Assembly: GCA_021151765.1 (NCBI GenBank)
Contig: JAGKWR010000003.1
Span: 62,001 to 126,000 of the forward strand
DNA: 64,000 nt
Direction: 5' to 3'
Source: Alphaproteobacteria bacterium
GTDB taxonomy: Bacteria > Pseudomonadota > Alphaproteobacteria > Rickettsiales > UBA1997
This document shows positions 36,797-45,700 of the stretch, piece by piece. The notes under the pieces are model-generated. The model was not told where the DNA came from. It saw nothing but the letters and a program-made list of their open reading frames with translations, and made no database searches. Each line of letters opens with the position of its first letter. The first letter of the stretch is position 1. Made by a program: the position numbers and the translations under genes.

Positions 36797-36871
36797 ATGA
36801 AAAATAATCTCTCAATTTTTGAAAATTTTACAGTACGCCGTCATTTTGATGAAAAATCTTAGAAGTGGTGA
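36797..36871 (+). pseudogene. Possible remnant of a BRO-family (phage antirepressor-like) N-terminus
   Basis: An ATG at 36797 opens 21 codons (MKNNLSIFENFTVRRHFDEK then Ser) before TAG. The frame continues Lys-Trp after that stop. From memory, BRO-N proteins often begin with this pattern: a short leader, an aromatic residue, an RR pair, D-E-K and a tryptophan leading into FSVVDV. Here the match ends and further stops follow, so this would be a truncated relic. The stretch is short and the resemblance rests on recall alone. Confidence 0.35.
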
Positions 36872-36914
36872 CGAGCACAAATTTTTTAAATGCTAAAAAA
36901 ACAATAAAATAAAA

Positions 36915-38090
36915 ATGAATTTCGATTTCATAATCATCGGCGGATCCTTTGCGGGAATGACTACGGCTCTTAGCTTGAGCAACGTTTCTACTGATTTGAA
37001 AATCGCGATTATTGAGAGACAAAATATCTTGCAAGAAGACCGTCAGCGTGATGGCCGTGCTTATGCAATTTCTGCAGCGTCTTTGAAATTGTTCAAAGAA
37101 ATCGGAATTTATGAAGCAGTGCAGCAAGAAGCTGGCAAAATTGCTGACATTAAAATCACTGATTACAAATCACCTTTTTTCCTTGATTTTATTGGCTTTG
37201 AAGTTGATCCGCAACACGGACAGCTTGGTCAAATTATTGAGAATTATCATATTCACAATGCGCTGCGTAATCGCATTTTAGAGCATAAAAATATCACTGT
37301 TTTTTCGCCAAATTCTTACGAAGAAATTAATTTTGGTGACGTTGTAAAAGTGAAGTTGGATGACGAAAAAATAATTAGCGGAAAATTATTATTAGCTTGT
37401 GATGGCCGTTTTTCTAGGCTGCGCGATCTTTATCAAATTCACACGACGCAAAAAAAATATCATCAAACTGCTATTGTTTTTAATATTTCGCATCAATTGC
37501 CTCACGAAAATATTGCTCACGAAAAGTTTTTACCGGGTGGCCCGTTGGCAATTTTGCCGCTGAAAAATCCGCATCAATCTTCTATCGTGTGGATTTCTTC
37601 TGATGAAACGGCGCAGCTAGTTATGTCGCTTGATGACGAAAATTTTATTCATCAACTTACTAAAAAAACTGAAAATTGTTTAGGAAAAATTAGCGTAATT
37701 TCAGAAAAATTTTCTTACCCATTAATTTTGATTGAAGCTGAAAAGTTCTATCACGAAAAAATGTTATTAATCGGTGATGCTGCTGCTGGTGTGCATCCAA
37801 TTGCTGGCCAGGGTTTTAATTTGGCAATTACTGGAATCAAAATTTTATGCCAATTAGTGCAAGAAAGTTTGAACAGCGGTTTTGATATTTCTGCAGAAAA
37901 TTTGATCAAAGAATATAATAAAAAAGCACGTCGTGAAGCTAAGAAAATGTTGATCGCAACCGACATATTAAATTCACTTTTTGAAACCAAAAGTTTCTCC
38001 ATAAATTTGGCACGAAATTTGGGAATTGGCTTGGTCAATAAAATACCAAAATTGAAGAAATTTTTTATCAAATCTGCCGGAGGATTTTAG
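36915..38090 (+). CDS. FAD-dependent hydroxylase, UbiH/UbiF/Coq6 family
   Basis: A 391-residue flavin monooxygenase of the family that hydroxylates the ubiquinone ring. The three FAD signatures are visible: FIIIGGSFAGMTTALSLS at the N-terminus, the DG motif LLLACDGRFSRLRD (~155), and LIGDAAAGVHPIAGQGFNLA (~288), the last strongly typical of UbiH/UbiF/VisC proteins. Which ring position it modifies cannot be told. It precedes waaA by five bases. Confidence 0.9.
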   Translation: MNFDFIIIGGSFAGMTTALSLSNVSTDLKIAIIERQNILQEDRQRDGRAYAISAASLKLFKEIGIYEAVQQEAGKIADIKITDYKSPFFLDFIGFEVDPQHGQLGQIIENYHIHNALRNRILEHKNITVFSPNSYEEINFGDVVKVKLDDEKIISGKLLLACDGRFSRLRDLYQIHTTQKKYHQTAIVFNISHQLPHENIAHEKFLPGGPLAILPLKNPHQSSIVWISSDETAQLVMSLDDENFIHQLTKKTENCLGKISVISEKFSYPLILIEAEKFYHEKMLLIGDAAAGVHPIAGQGFNLAITGIKILCQLVQESLNSGFDISAENLIKEYNKKARREAKKMLIATDILNSLFETKSFSINLARNLGIGLVNKIPKLKKFFIKSAGGF

Positions 38091-38095
38091 AAGCA

Positions 38096-39394
38096 ATGTT
38101 ATTATACCGCTTACTCTCAATTGTTCTCTACCCAATTATTGAGCTTTATTTGATCTTTCGCGTTTACAAAAAAAAGGAAGATAAGAATCGTTTAAAAGAA
38201 CGTTTTGGCAAACCAACTCAAGAACGTCCGCAAGGTTTAGTTTTCTGGATTCATGCTGTTAGCGTTGGTGAAACTAATTCTTCGTTCGTTTTAGTTGATG
38301 AAATTTTGCAAAAATTGCCAGAAGTTACTGTTTTATTTACAACTACGACTGTTACTTCAGCGGCAACAGTTGCGGCAAAATTGCCAGAATTTTCTGGTCG
38401 CGTTATTCATCAATATTTGCCCGTAGATTCACTATTTTGCGTCAGAAGTTTTTTACAATATTGGCAACCTTGTGCTTCGTTGTTTGTTGAGTCGGAAGTA
38501 TGGCCAAATTTGATTGCGGAGTCTCGTGCTTTAGGATCTTTGGTGTTTTTGATTAATGCTCGCATATCGCAAAAGTCGGCTAATAAATGGAACATTGCTA
38601 CAGCTTTAGGATTCAATATTTTTGATTATTTTAACCAAATTTTTGCACAAAGTTTAGAAGACCAAAAACGCTTTGCTGCTTTGACTAAAAACCAAGTTCT
38701 ATTTTTAGGAAACTTGAAGTCGCAAGCACGCGATTTATCGTGTAATTTTGAGCAGTTGCAAATTTTACAAGAGCAAATTGCTAATCGTAAATTCTGGTTG
38801 GCAGCAAGCACTCACAAGGGTGAAGAAGAAATTGTTATTGCGGCGCATCGTGAGTTGAAAAAAGAATTTCCTGATTTGTTGACAATTTTGGTGCCGCGTC
38901 ATCCCAATCGCGCCAACGAGATCAAGAATTTGATTGGTGATTTACCGTTTAGTCAAAGAAGTCAAAATTCTGCGATTACGCAAAGTACGGAACTTTACTT
39001 GGCCGATACTTTAGGCGAACTTGGCACTTTTTATCGTTTGAGTAATTTCGCATTTTTAGGCGGTTCTTTAATCGAAGTCGGCGGACACAATCCTTACGAG
39101 CCAATCAAATTGAATTGTGCGGTTATTTCTGGTCGTCACGTTTTCAATTTCAAAGAAGTTTATCAAAAATTAGAAACCACGCAAGCTTGCGTTATGATTG
39201 AGTCGATCGCTGATTTAACAGCGCAAGTTAGTGCTTTTCTGCGTGATGAAAAAAGCAGCGAGGCAATTGCAAATAAAGCTAAAGATCTGGTTGATACTAC
39301 AGAAAATATTGCTGCGGCAGTGGTTGATCAAATTATTTTGAGCTTTCCAGAAGATGAAGAAGAAGTTGTCGAAACTACCGAAATTGAGCAGTAA
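38096..39394 (+). CDS. waaA: 3-deoxy-D-manno-octulosonic acid (Kdo) transferase
   Basis: Adds Kdo to the lipid A precursor at the inner membrane, the base of lipopolysaccharide. The 432-residue GT-B glycosyltransferase has an N-terminal membrane anchor (~1-23), the catalytic glutamate in HAVSVGETN (~60), ESEVWPNLI (~140), LINARISQKS, LVPRHPNR in the second domain and the closing GGSLIEVGGHNPYEP. Presence of waaA means the organism makes at least a Kdo-lipid A core, unlike Ehrlichia/Anaplasma-type lineages that lost it. A hairpin follows. Confidence 0.95.
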   Translation: MLLYRLLSIVLYPIIELYLIFRVYKKKEDKNRLKERFGKPTQERPQGLVFWIHAVSVGETNSSFVLVDEILQKLPEVTVLFTTTTVTSAATVAAKLPEFSGRVIHQYLPVDSLFCVRSFLQYWQPCASLFVESEVWPNLIAESRALGSLVFLINARISQKSANKWNIATALGFNIFDYFNQIFAQSLEDQKRFAALTKNQVLFLGNLKSQARDLSCNFEQLQILQEQIANRKFWLAASTHKGEEEIVIAAHRELKKEFPDLLTILVPRHPNRANEIKNLIGDLPFSQRSQNSAITQSTELYLADTLGELGTFYRLSNFAFLGGSLIEVGGHNPYEPIKLNCAVISGRHVFNFKEVYQKLETTQACVMIESIADLTAQVSAFLRDEKSSEAIANKAKDLVDTTENIAAAVVDQIILSFPEDEEEVVETTEIEQ

Positions 39395-39402
39395 GAAGTC
39401 GA

Positions 39403-39440
39403 CTCGTTAGATTAATTTTGAAGTTTAATCTAACGAGATT
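39403..39440 (+). terminator. Probable terminator after waaA
   Basis: A perfect 12-bp inverted repeat (39403-39414 and 39426-39437, 11-base loop) is followed by ATTTCG on the plus strand. It separates waaA from the convergent cupredoxin gene. The T-tract is poor. Confidence 0.55.
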
Positions 39441-39456
39441 TCGCGAACGGATTAAA

Positions 39457-39783
39457 CTATTTTACAATAATTTTTCCTTGAGCAGTTTTTTGATGGAAGT
39501 CGCCGTAGAACTTGTATTCGCCAGCTTTCAAGGCACTTACCGGAATCGTAACTTTTTTGCCAGCGTTGACCAGCTTTTCTTTGTGTAAGTCGTCGCTTTC
39601 AAATTCTTCCAAAGTTTTATCCAAATTTTCGATCACCAATTTGAAATTTTTGTTAGCCGGAATTTCGATTTGTTCTGGTGAAAATTTATGATCTTTAATT
39701 TGCACTAAATATTCAGCATCAGCAGATAAAGCTTGCGAGGCCAAGACAAAAGATAAAGCGGTAATAGCGAATAATTTTTTCAT
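39457..39783 (-). CDS. Small periplasmic cupredoxin-domain protein
   Basis: A 108-residue exported protein: signal peptide (MKKLFAITALSFVLASQALSA, cut near ~21), then a cupredoxin_1-like beta-sandwich with IKDHKFSPEQIEIPANK, VIENLDKTLEEFESDDLHKE and the terminal FHQKTAQGKIIVK. The EFESDDLHKEK segment resembles domains associated with iron-uptake systems (EfeO/FTR1-linked). The full type 1 copper ligand set is not visible: there is no cysteine. The start ATG at 39783 lies one base after the radA stop. An earlier in-frame ATG (39816) falls in radA and spoils the signal peptide. Confidence 0.82.
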   Translation of the reverse strand: MKKLFAITALSFVLASQALSADAEYLVQIKDHKFSPEQIEIPANKNFKLVIENLDKTLEEFESDDLHKEKLVNAGKKVTIPVSALKAGEYKFYGDFHQKTAQGKIIVK

Positions 39784-39784
39784 T

Positions 39785-41197
39785 TTAATTTTTTTTAAAA
39801 ATTTTGGCGAGATCACGAACGTGACTAACAGTTTGTAAATTTAGTTCGGCTAAAGATTTTTTCAAATTACTAAAATTTTTATTTTTCTCATTAGCTTTCG
39901 GAATCAAGCAGTTCTTGAACCCAAGCTTGGCAGCTTCTTTCAAACGACCTTCCAAATTGCTAACCATACGAATTTCGCCAGACAAACCAATTTCGCCAAT
40001 TGCAATAGTATTCGACGGTAAAGCAATGTCGCGAGCGGCTGAAATCAAGGCGCAAGCCACGGCTAAATCAGCAGCGGTTTCTTCCACTTTCAAACCACCA
40101 ACGATGTTTAGATAAACTTCTTTGTCGAACAAATTTAGGCCGAAGCGATTACCCAAAACGGCGATAATCATCGCTAAACGATTGGAATCCCAACCAACAA
40201 CAGCGCGGCGCGGAGTTGGAATGAAACTCGGCGACACCAAAGCTTGAATTTCAACTAAAATTGGACGACTGCCTTCAACGCCAGCAAAAACAACTGATCC
40301 CGAAGTTTCGCGATCGTAAGAAGTTAAAAAAAGTTCACTTGGGTTTGAAACTTCCGACAAGCCGATTTCGTTCATCTCAAACACGCCGATTTCGTTAGCG
40401 GCGCCGAAACGATTTTTTTGCGCGCGTAAAATTCTGAAACTTAAATCTTTTTCGCCTTCGAAATATAAAACCGTGTCGACCATATGTTCTAAAACTTTCG
40501 GGCCGGCGATTTGGCCGTCTTTGGTTACGTGCGAAACAATCAACAAGGTTATGTTACTTTTTTTAGCAAAAATTGTAAGTTCACCGGCTGCGGCGCGCAC
40601 TTGTGAAACTGTGCCCGGAGCGGAGTTGAGTTCGTCCAAAAACATGGTTTGGATAGAATCAATCACAACAACAGTTGGTTGTTTTCCAGCTTGAATTGAC
40701 GATACAATTTCGCCAACGTTAGTGGTTGAAGCCATTTCGATTGAATCTTGATCGATGCCCATTCTCTTGGCGCGCAGACGCACTTGATCGACTGATTCTT
40801 CGCCAGAAATATAAATGATTTTGACCTTTTTTTTGGCCAAGCTTTCGGCAGTTTGTAAAAGCAAAGTTGATTTACCAATTCCGGGATCGCCGCCAATCAA
40901 AACAACAGAACCTTGCACCAAGCCGCCGCCTAAAACGCGATCAAGTTCATTAATACCAACTTGAATGCGTGGAAAATCTTGAGCTTCGCCATTTAACTTA
41001 ACCAGTTCTAGCTTTTTGCCATCAGCTTTTTTGGCCGATTTTTTGTCATCGGAAATGCGTGTAAAATGTGAATTTCCGCCTTCGGCAAATTCTTCAACGA
41101 AGCTGTTCCACGCACCGCAATCGGGGCATTTTCCAGCCCATTTAAAATGTACAGCGCCGCAATTTTGGCACGAGTAAGCGGTTTTATTTTTTGTCAT
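39785..41197 (-). CDS. radA: DNA repair protein RadA
   Basis: RecA-related ATPase that helps process recombination intermediates by driving branch migration. The 470-residue protein has the N-terminal four-cysteine zinc finger (YSCQNCGAVHFKWAGKC, then PDCG), Walker A GGDPGIGKSTLLLQ (~97), the RadA-specific KNRFGAANEIGVFEM, and a Lon-protease-like C-terminal domain (VGGLKVEETAADLAVACAL). Length is normal. Its 5' end overlaps the DUF2442 gene by 14 bases and its stop is one base from the cupredoxin start, so the four leftward genes form one unit. Confidence 0.96.
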   Translation of the reverse strand: MTKNKTAYSCQNCGAVHFKWAGKCPDCGAWNSFVEEFAEGGNSHFTRISDDKKSAKKADGKKLELVKLNGEAQDFPRIQVGINELDRVLGGGLVQGSVVLIGGDPGIGKSTLLLQTAESLAKKKVKIIYISGEESVDQVRLRAKRMGIDQDSIEMASTTNVGEIVSSIQAGKQPTVVVIDSIQTMFLDELNSAPGTVSQVRAAAGELTIFAKKSNITLLIVSHVTKDGQIAGPKVLEHMVDTVLYFEGEKDLSFRILRAQKNRFGAANEIGVFEMNEIGLSEVSNPSELFLTSYDRETSGSVVFAGVEGSRPILVEIQALVSPSFIPTPRRAVVGWDSNRLAMIIAVLGNRFGLNLFDKEVYLNIVGGLKVEETAADLAVACALISAARDIALPSNTIAIGEIGLSGEIRMVSNLEGRLKEAAKLGFKNCLIPKANEKNKNFSNLKKSLAELNLQTVSHVRDLAKIFKKN

Positions 41198-41444
41198 TTT
41201 TTTGCTGTTTGAGAAATAAATCGTGTAAAAATTCTGGAGCTAAATCGAGGCCATTATTCCACACGATTGTATCGGCATCAACTTTAAAGTTTTTAAATTT
41301 TTGCGGATCTTTCAACTCTTGAAAAATTAAGCGATGATCAGAAAGGATGGTATTTTTCAGATCAATAACTCCGGACTTTTGATCGTTAAAAACCAGATGG
41401 ATTTTGTAATCTTTGACGTAAGAAGCGTTGATTACGTAATGCAT
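41184..41444 (-). CDS. DUF2442 family protein
   Basis: An 86-residue protein starting MHYVINASYVKDYKI, with the DUF2442 pattern: LVFNDQKSGVIDLKN, an FQELKDPQKFKNFKVD segment, and TIVWNNGLDLAPEFLHDL, which is the most conserved part of the family. The function is not established. These proteins are usually encoded next to DUF4160, as here (one base gap), and the pair has been proposed as a toxin-antitoxin-like unit. The reading frame can be extended upstream to an ATG at 41546, but that part overlaps the DUF4160 gene and looks unrelated. Confidence 0.85.
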   Translation of the reverse strand: MHYVINASYVKDYKIHLVFNDQKSGVIDLKNTILSDHRLIFQELKDPQKFKNFKVDADTIVWNNGLDLAPEFLHDLFLKQQKNDKK

Positions 41445-41445
41445 A

Positions 41446-41706
41446 TTATTCCAATGGATTAATTTTGTTGAACTTTCCTTCCAAGAGTAAATCTGACCAA
41501 TTTTTGAGCAATTCTTCTTGGTGGATACTGGCCCATTCCACGACAAGTGCTAACACTTTTGGTGGTAAATGTCCGTCGATTATTCCGCAAGTTTCAATAT
41601 CAATTTTGGCGCGGTAATCGTTATATTTTACATGAAAATGTGGGGGATTATGTTCATTGAAATACATATGAATAATAATCCCAAAAAAACGGCTAATTTC
41701 TGGCAT
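41446..41706 (-). CDS. DUF4160 family protein
   Basis: An 86-residue protein with the DUF4160 hallmark MYFNEHNPPHFHVKYNDYRA near the start, then an acidic beta stretch (KIDIETCGIIDGHLPPKVLA) and a helical end (LVVEWASIHQEELLKNW). Its partner gene DUF2442 follows by one base. The role is unknown. The His/Asn-rich motif could be catalytic or nucleic-acid binding. Upstream (41707-41795) is a short AT-rich spacer holding a small inverted repeat. Confidence 0.87.
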   Translation of the reverse strand: MPEISRFFGIIIHMYFNEHNPPHFHVKYNDYRAKIDIETCGIIDGHLPPKVLALVVEWASIHQEELLKNWSDLLLEGKFNKINPLE

Positions 41707-41720
41707 TTATGGTGTTTAAA

Positions 41721-41735
41721 TTGGTGTCATACCAA
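41721..41735. promoter_or_regulatory. Small inverted repeat upstream of the DUF4160-DUF2442 pair
   Basis: TTGGT and ACCAA arms flank the five-base centre GTCAT, 15-29 bases before the DUF4160 ATG. The position fits an operator for autoregulation. At 5 bp per arm it could also be chance. Confidence 0.3.
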
Positions 41736-41795
41736 ACTAAAATCGTTTGCCACAGTCGGCGTAAAAATTTCGTTTAGGTAAAAATTGGTGTTAAA

Positions 41796-43523
41796 ATGTT
41801 AAGTGGAATCAAAAATTTCTTAAAAGAGCAAAAAATCAATTTCTTTCTTTTGCCAAATTCTGATGAGTTTTTTTCGGAATATTTGCCAGAAAGTGAAAAG
41901 AGAATCGAGTATTTAACTGGTTTTAACGGGTCGAACGCGACTGTGATTTTTGGGCAGGATAAATCATATTTTTTCACCGACGGACGTTATACTTTGCAGG
42001 CCAAGAATCAGTTAGATTTGCAGGAATTTGAAATTTTTAATATGGCTGAGAAGTCAGTTTTGGCGTGGATTTCAGAGAATTGCAGCGGCGAAATAAATTT
42101 GGCAATTGACGCCAAATTAGTGAGCGTAAATTTTGTCAAAGCTTGTGAAAAAATGGGTGCAAACCTTGTTTTGCTTGATTCTAACCCAGTTGATCAAATT
42201 TGGCAAAATCGTCCTAAGTCACCAAAATCAACAATTTTTTCCTTAAGTTCGCAAGCAGTTGGTGTTGATTCGCAAGCCAAACGCGCCACGATTTTACAAT
42301 CTTTGCAAGCTGATGCCCAAATTATTACCAAACCAGAAAATCTGTGTTGGTTAACTAATCTTCGTGCTGCCGACATAGAATTCACGCCGCTTTTGCTGGC
42401 TTACGCTATTTTGTATAAAAACGGTAAAGTTGAAATTTTTGCTGAGTCAAATCGCTTAAATATTGCAGCGACAGACCAGCTAAAAGATGTGGAATTTGTC
42501 GTGCCGCAAAATTTTACAGCGCGTTTGCAAAATTTAGGAAAAGTACAAATCGATTTGTCGACTACAAACCATTGGCTTTACAGCTTTCTGCAAAAAAACG
42601 GCAGCGAAATAATCAATAAAACTGACCCAATTGAACTGGCGAAATCACGTAAAAATTCAGCGGAAATTCTGGGTGCGATTAAAGCCCATGAAATTGATGG
42701 GTTGGCGGTTACGCGCTTTTTGTGTTGGTTAAAAAATTGCGATGAAGTTGATGAAATCAGTGCCGCGGAAAAATTATTGCAATTGCGACAAGAAAATCCG
42801 GCGTTTCTTTATGAATCTTTCGCGGCGATTTCCGGTTTTGGCAGCAACGGCGCTATAATTCATTATCGCGCTAACGAACATACTAACAAAAAAATCAGCG
42901 GCGATTCGCTTTATTTGATCGATTCTGGCGGCCAATATTTGGCCCAAGATTTTTGCGCGACAACCGACATCACGCGAACTTTAGCAATTGGCAAAGCAAG
43001 TGAGGAAATGATCGAAAATTTCACTCGCGTTTTGAAAGGTCATATCGCGCTTGCTCGCGCTAAATTTCCGCGAGGCACAACTGGCGCGCAACTTGACGTT
43101 TTGGCGCGGCAACATTTATGGCAAGCTGGTTTGGATTATGATCACGGAACTGGTCACGGCGTGGGCAGTTTTTTGTCGGTTCACGAAGGGCCGTGCGGTG
43201 TAAGCAAGCGTTATTACCAAGAGCTTTTGCCAGGCATGATTATTTCTAACGAACCGGGATTTTACAAAAACGGCGAATATGGCATTCGTATTGAAAATTT
43301 ATTATTGGTGGAAGAGTTCGATGTGAAATTTCTGCACTTCAAAACGCTGACTTTAGCGCCAATTGATGCTGCTTTGATTGATTTTAAAATGTTGACTTAT
43401 CCCGAAAAAAAATGGCTGCGGAATTATCATCAAGAAATTTGGCAAAAATTTTCAGAAATATTGTCTGGACAAGAGCGTCAATTTTTGCAGGAAATTTGCA
43501 TTAAGTTTGGCTGTTTTGCATGA
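41796..43523 (+). CDS. pepP: Xaa-Pro aminopeptidase (aminopeptidase P family)
   Basis: Removes an N-terminal residue that precedes proline. The 575-residue protein has two creatinase-type N-terminal domains and a C-terminal pita-bread domain. The dinuclear metal ligands are visible: the aspartates in LIDSGGQYLAQ and TTDITRTLA, the histidine in GTGHGVGSFLSVHEGP and the glutamates in SNEPGFYKNGEYGIRIENLL. This three-domain form resembles the longer, eukaryotic-like aminopeptidase P rather than the ~440-residue E. coli PepP. Its 3' end overlaps the convergent coaBC by 23 bases. Confidence 0.93.
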   Translation: MLSGIKNFLKEQKINFFLLPNSDEFFSEYLPESEKRIEYLTGFNGSNATVIFGQDKSYFFTDGRYTLQAKNQLDLQEFEIFNMAEKSVLAWISENCSGEINLAIDAKLVSVNFVKACEKMGANLVLLDSNPVDQIWQNRPKSPKSTIFSLSSQAVGVDSQAKRATILQSLQADAQIITKPENLCWLTNLRAADIEFTPLLLAYAILYKNGKVEIFAESNRLNIAATDQLKDVEFVVPQNFTARLQNLGKVQIDLSTTNHWLYSFLQKNGSEIINKTDPIELAKSRKNSAEILGAIKAHEIDGLAVTRFLCWLKNCDEVDEISAAEKLLQLRQENPAFLYESFAAISGFGSNGAIIHYRANEHTNKKISGDSLYLIDSGGQYLAQDFCATTDITRTLAIGKASEEMIENFTRVLKGHIALARAKFPRGTTGAQLDVLARQHLWQAGLDYDHGTGHGVGSFLSVHEGPCGVSKRYYQELLPGMIISNEPGFYKNGEYGIRIENLLLVEEFDVKFLHFKTLTLAPIDAALIDFKMLTYPEKKWLRNYHQEIWQKFSEILSGQERQFLQEICIKFGCFA

Positions 43524-44697
43524 TTTTTTCGGCCAGTAATTTGGCGAGCTGCGTTTTGGAAATTTTGCCTAAATCTTGTGTTTGATCTTTTGTGATAAAC
43601 AAAGCTTGTGTGTTTTTTGATCCAAAAATTGCGCCATTTTCGATGTTATTAGCGACGATCAAATCGCAATTTTTTTTGTGTAATTTGTCTCGTGCGTAAT
43701 TTTCCAGATTTTCGCTTTCAGCTGCAAAACCAATCACCAAAGCAGGGCGATTAGTATTTTGGCCGACAAATTGCAAAATGTCGGGATTTGGTTCTAATTC
43801 TAAGGTTACAGAACTGCTTGCGGATTTTTTGATTTTTTGGGTTGAGTAATTCTTAACGCGGAAATCAGCAACGGCAGCGCAAGCTATAAAAACATTGCTT
43901 CCAGCTAAATTATTTTGAACTGCATCAAACATTTCTACGGCACTTTTAACGCTGATTATTTTGTGCTGCGGCAGCGCAATTTTTTCGCGAATATTGCCGG
44001 CGATGAAAGTGACATCAGCGCCCATTTCGTGAAGAGTTTGAGCAATCGCAATTGCTTGTTTGCCAGAAGAGTGATTGCCAATGAAACGAACAGGGTCGAT
44101 TGCTTCAATTGTTGAGCCACCAGTAATCAAGATTTTTTGGCCGTTTAAGCGATTTTGATTGGCGAAAAAATCGCAAACTTTTTCGCAGATTTTTTCTGGT
44201 GCAGCCATTTTTCCAACACCAATTTCGCCACAGGCTAAAATATCAGATTCTGGTTCAACCATTAAAACACCGGATTGTACAGCTTTCGCGATGTTATTTT
44301 GAGTGGCGCTGTTGTCCCACATTTTTTCGTTCATCGCTGGCGCAATGATGATTTTTTTATTGGCAGCCAAAATTACATTCGACGCCAAATCATCAGCGTA
44401 ACCATTGGCAATTTTGGCAATAAAATCAGCGGTTGCTGGCGCGACTACAATCAAATCATTTTGGCGTGAAAGATTTATGTGTTCGATTCCTAGTTCATCG
44501 GAGCTGTCAAAAAGTTCATTGTAAGTTTTATTGCCCGACAAGCTTGAAGCCAGAAGTGGCGTAATAAATTGCTGCGCGGCTTTGGTTAAAATGCAGGTAA
44601 CATCAAAATTTTGTTTTTTGAGCAAGCGCAACAAATCCATCGCTTTATAGGCGGCAACTGATCCGGTGATGATTAACAAAATTTTATTTTGTGGCAT
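43501..44697 (-). CDS. coaBC: Bifunctional coenzyme A biosynthesis protein CoaBC
   Basis: Joins cysteine to 4'-phosphopantothenate (CoaB) and decarboxylates the product (CoaC). The 398-residue protein has the flavoprotein domain first: ITGSVAAYKAMDLLRLLKK, the histidine-containing IEHINLSRQNDLIVVAPAT, and APAMNEKMWDN, the substrate-binding motif. The CoaB domain starts near residue 188 (KILITGGSTIEAIDPVRFIG) and contains HSSGKQA and IACAAVADFRVKN. Length is normal. It overlaps the upstream unknown gene by 14 bases and is the last gene of the ruvA-ruvB chain. Confidence 0.95.
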   Translation of the reverse strand: MPQNKILLIITGSVAAYKAMDLLRLLKKQNFDVTCILTKAAQQFITPLLASSLSGNKTYNELFDSSDELGIEHINLSRQNDLIVVAPATADFIAKIANGYADDLASNVILAANKKIIIAPAMNEKMWDNSATQNNIAKAVQSGVLMVEPESDILACGEIGVGKMAAPEKICEKVCDFFANQNRLNGQKILITGGSTIEAIDPVRFIGNHSSGKQAIAIAQTLHEMGADVTFIAGNIREKIALPQHKIISVKSAVEMFDAVQNNLAGSNVFIACAAVADFRVKNYSTQKIKKSASSSVTLELEPNPDILQFVGQNTNRPALVIGFAAESENLENYARDKLHKKNCDLIVANNIENGAIFGSKNTQALFITKDQTQDLGKISKTQLAKLLAEKIMQNSQT

Positions 44698-45700
44698 GTA
44701 TCGGAAGCATTGGCTCTTTTGATAATTTTCTTACTATGGGGTTTTTTAAAGATTGTTTCGGAACATCTAACGCACTTATTAGATCAATTTGATGGATTAA
44801 AGTTTCAAATTTTTCCGCAAGAAACGTTTGAGCAAAGTCCGGATGAATTCTACCTAAAGTCATGTCTAAGCTAGTGGTTCTATTGTAACCGCTATAAATG
44901 CCTTTTTCTTGAGCACATTCTTTGAAACTTTGTGATAGTAATAATCCTTTTTCGAAGAATTTTTCCGGATCGTGAGTTAAGTTTAAAGATTCTGCTCCTT
45001 TTATTGCCGAATAAGTGTTTTCTATTAATTCTCTTTTAGATGATTTGAAATTATTAAATTTTACAGCTGCCATAATAGCGAAGCCTACTTCATCATCGTT
45101 TAGTATAGTTTCTCCACTAGCTTTTAACTTAGCATCAGCTCTTTCTATGGATTGAAGCAAAATAGTATGCAAATCTCTGCTGTAATCGAAATCACAATCT
45201 GCTGGTACGGCGACAGTCATTCTCGGAGGATAGCAAGAAATCTCACGAGAGTTATTGCTTAATTTGTAAGAGTAAGAAGGTGACAATAAAATCATATTGT
45301 CAGTTTTTGCGGCTTCTTTCCAACTAATTCCTAGATAATACATACCGCTTTGGACTATTTTCGAGATGTTTACTTTTATCGATGGAGGTATTCTTTCTGG
45401 TGTTCTTGGTTGTACAGGTTCTGAATCTTGAACTTCTGTCAACAAAGTATTTTCATTACCGGTTTTGTTTGGGAATGTTTCTCCTCCAAGAATCAAAGAG
45501 TCATCAATATCAAGCGTAATATCGCTGGTTACGGAAATTGAGTCTGAAAAATAAATTTCATGCGGCACTTCTTCTTCTTCTTCTGAAGGTTTGGTTTCGG
45601 TATTTTTACCATTACCATTACCATCAATACTGCTACCTTGATTTTGGGATAATATCTCGCCAGTATTTTCTTGTATTGCTCTATTTGGGTTTTCTTTCAT
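44684..45700 (-). CDS. Unknown acidic protein between ruvB and coaBC
   Basis: A 338-residue protein with no family I recognise. The first ~100 residues are disordered: Asn/Gly/Ser-rich, with a glutamate run (KPSEEEEEVPHE). The rest appears globular (SGMYYLGISWKEAA, RMTVAVPADCDFDYSRDLH), mixing strands and helices, with no membrane segment and no known catalytic motif. It starts inside the end of ruvB (ATGA overlap) and runs 14 bases into coaBC, so it is firmly part of this operon. AGA, ATA and CTT/TTA codons seem more frequent than in ruvB. Possibly a lineage-specific or host-directed protein. Confidence 0.72.
   Translation of the reverse strand: MKENPNRAIQENTGEILSQNQGSSIDGNGNGKNTETKPSEEEEEVPHEIYFSDSISVTSDITLDIDDSLILGGETFPNKTGNENTLLTEVQDSEPVQPRTPERIPPSIKVNISKIVQSGMYYLGISWKEAAKTDNMILLSPSYSYKLSNNSREISCYPPRMTVAVPADCDFDYSRDLHTILLQSIERADAKLKASGETILNDDEVGFAIMAAVKFNNFKSSKRELIENTYSAIKGAESLNLTHDPEKFFEKGLLLSQSFKECAQEKGIYSGYNRTTSLDMTLGRIHPDFAQTFLAEKFETLIHQIDLISALDVPKQSLKNPIVRKLSKEPMLPIHATK

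Noticed and set aside
36828..37127. Leftward 99-residue reading frame across the ubiH-like start
   Set aside because: It runs antisense over the start of the FAD hydroxylase gene, has no recognisable domain and looks like a shadow frame.
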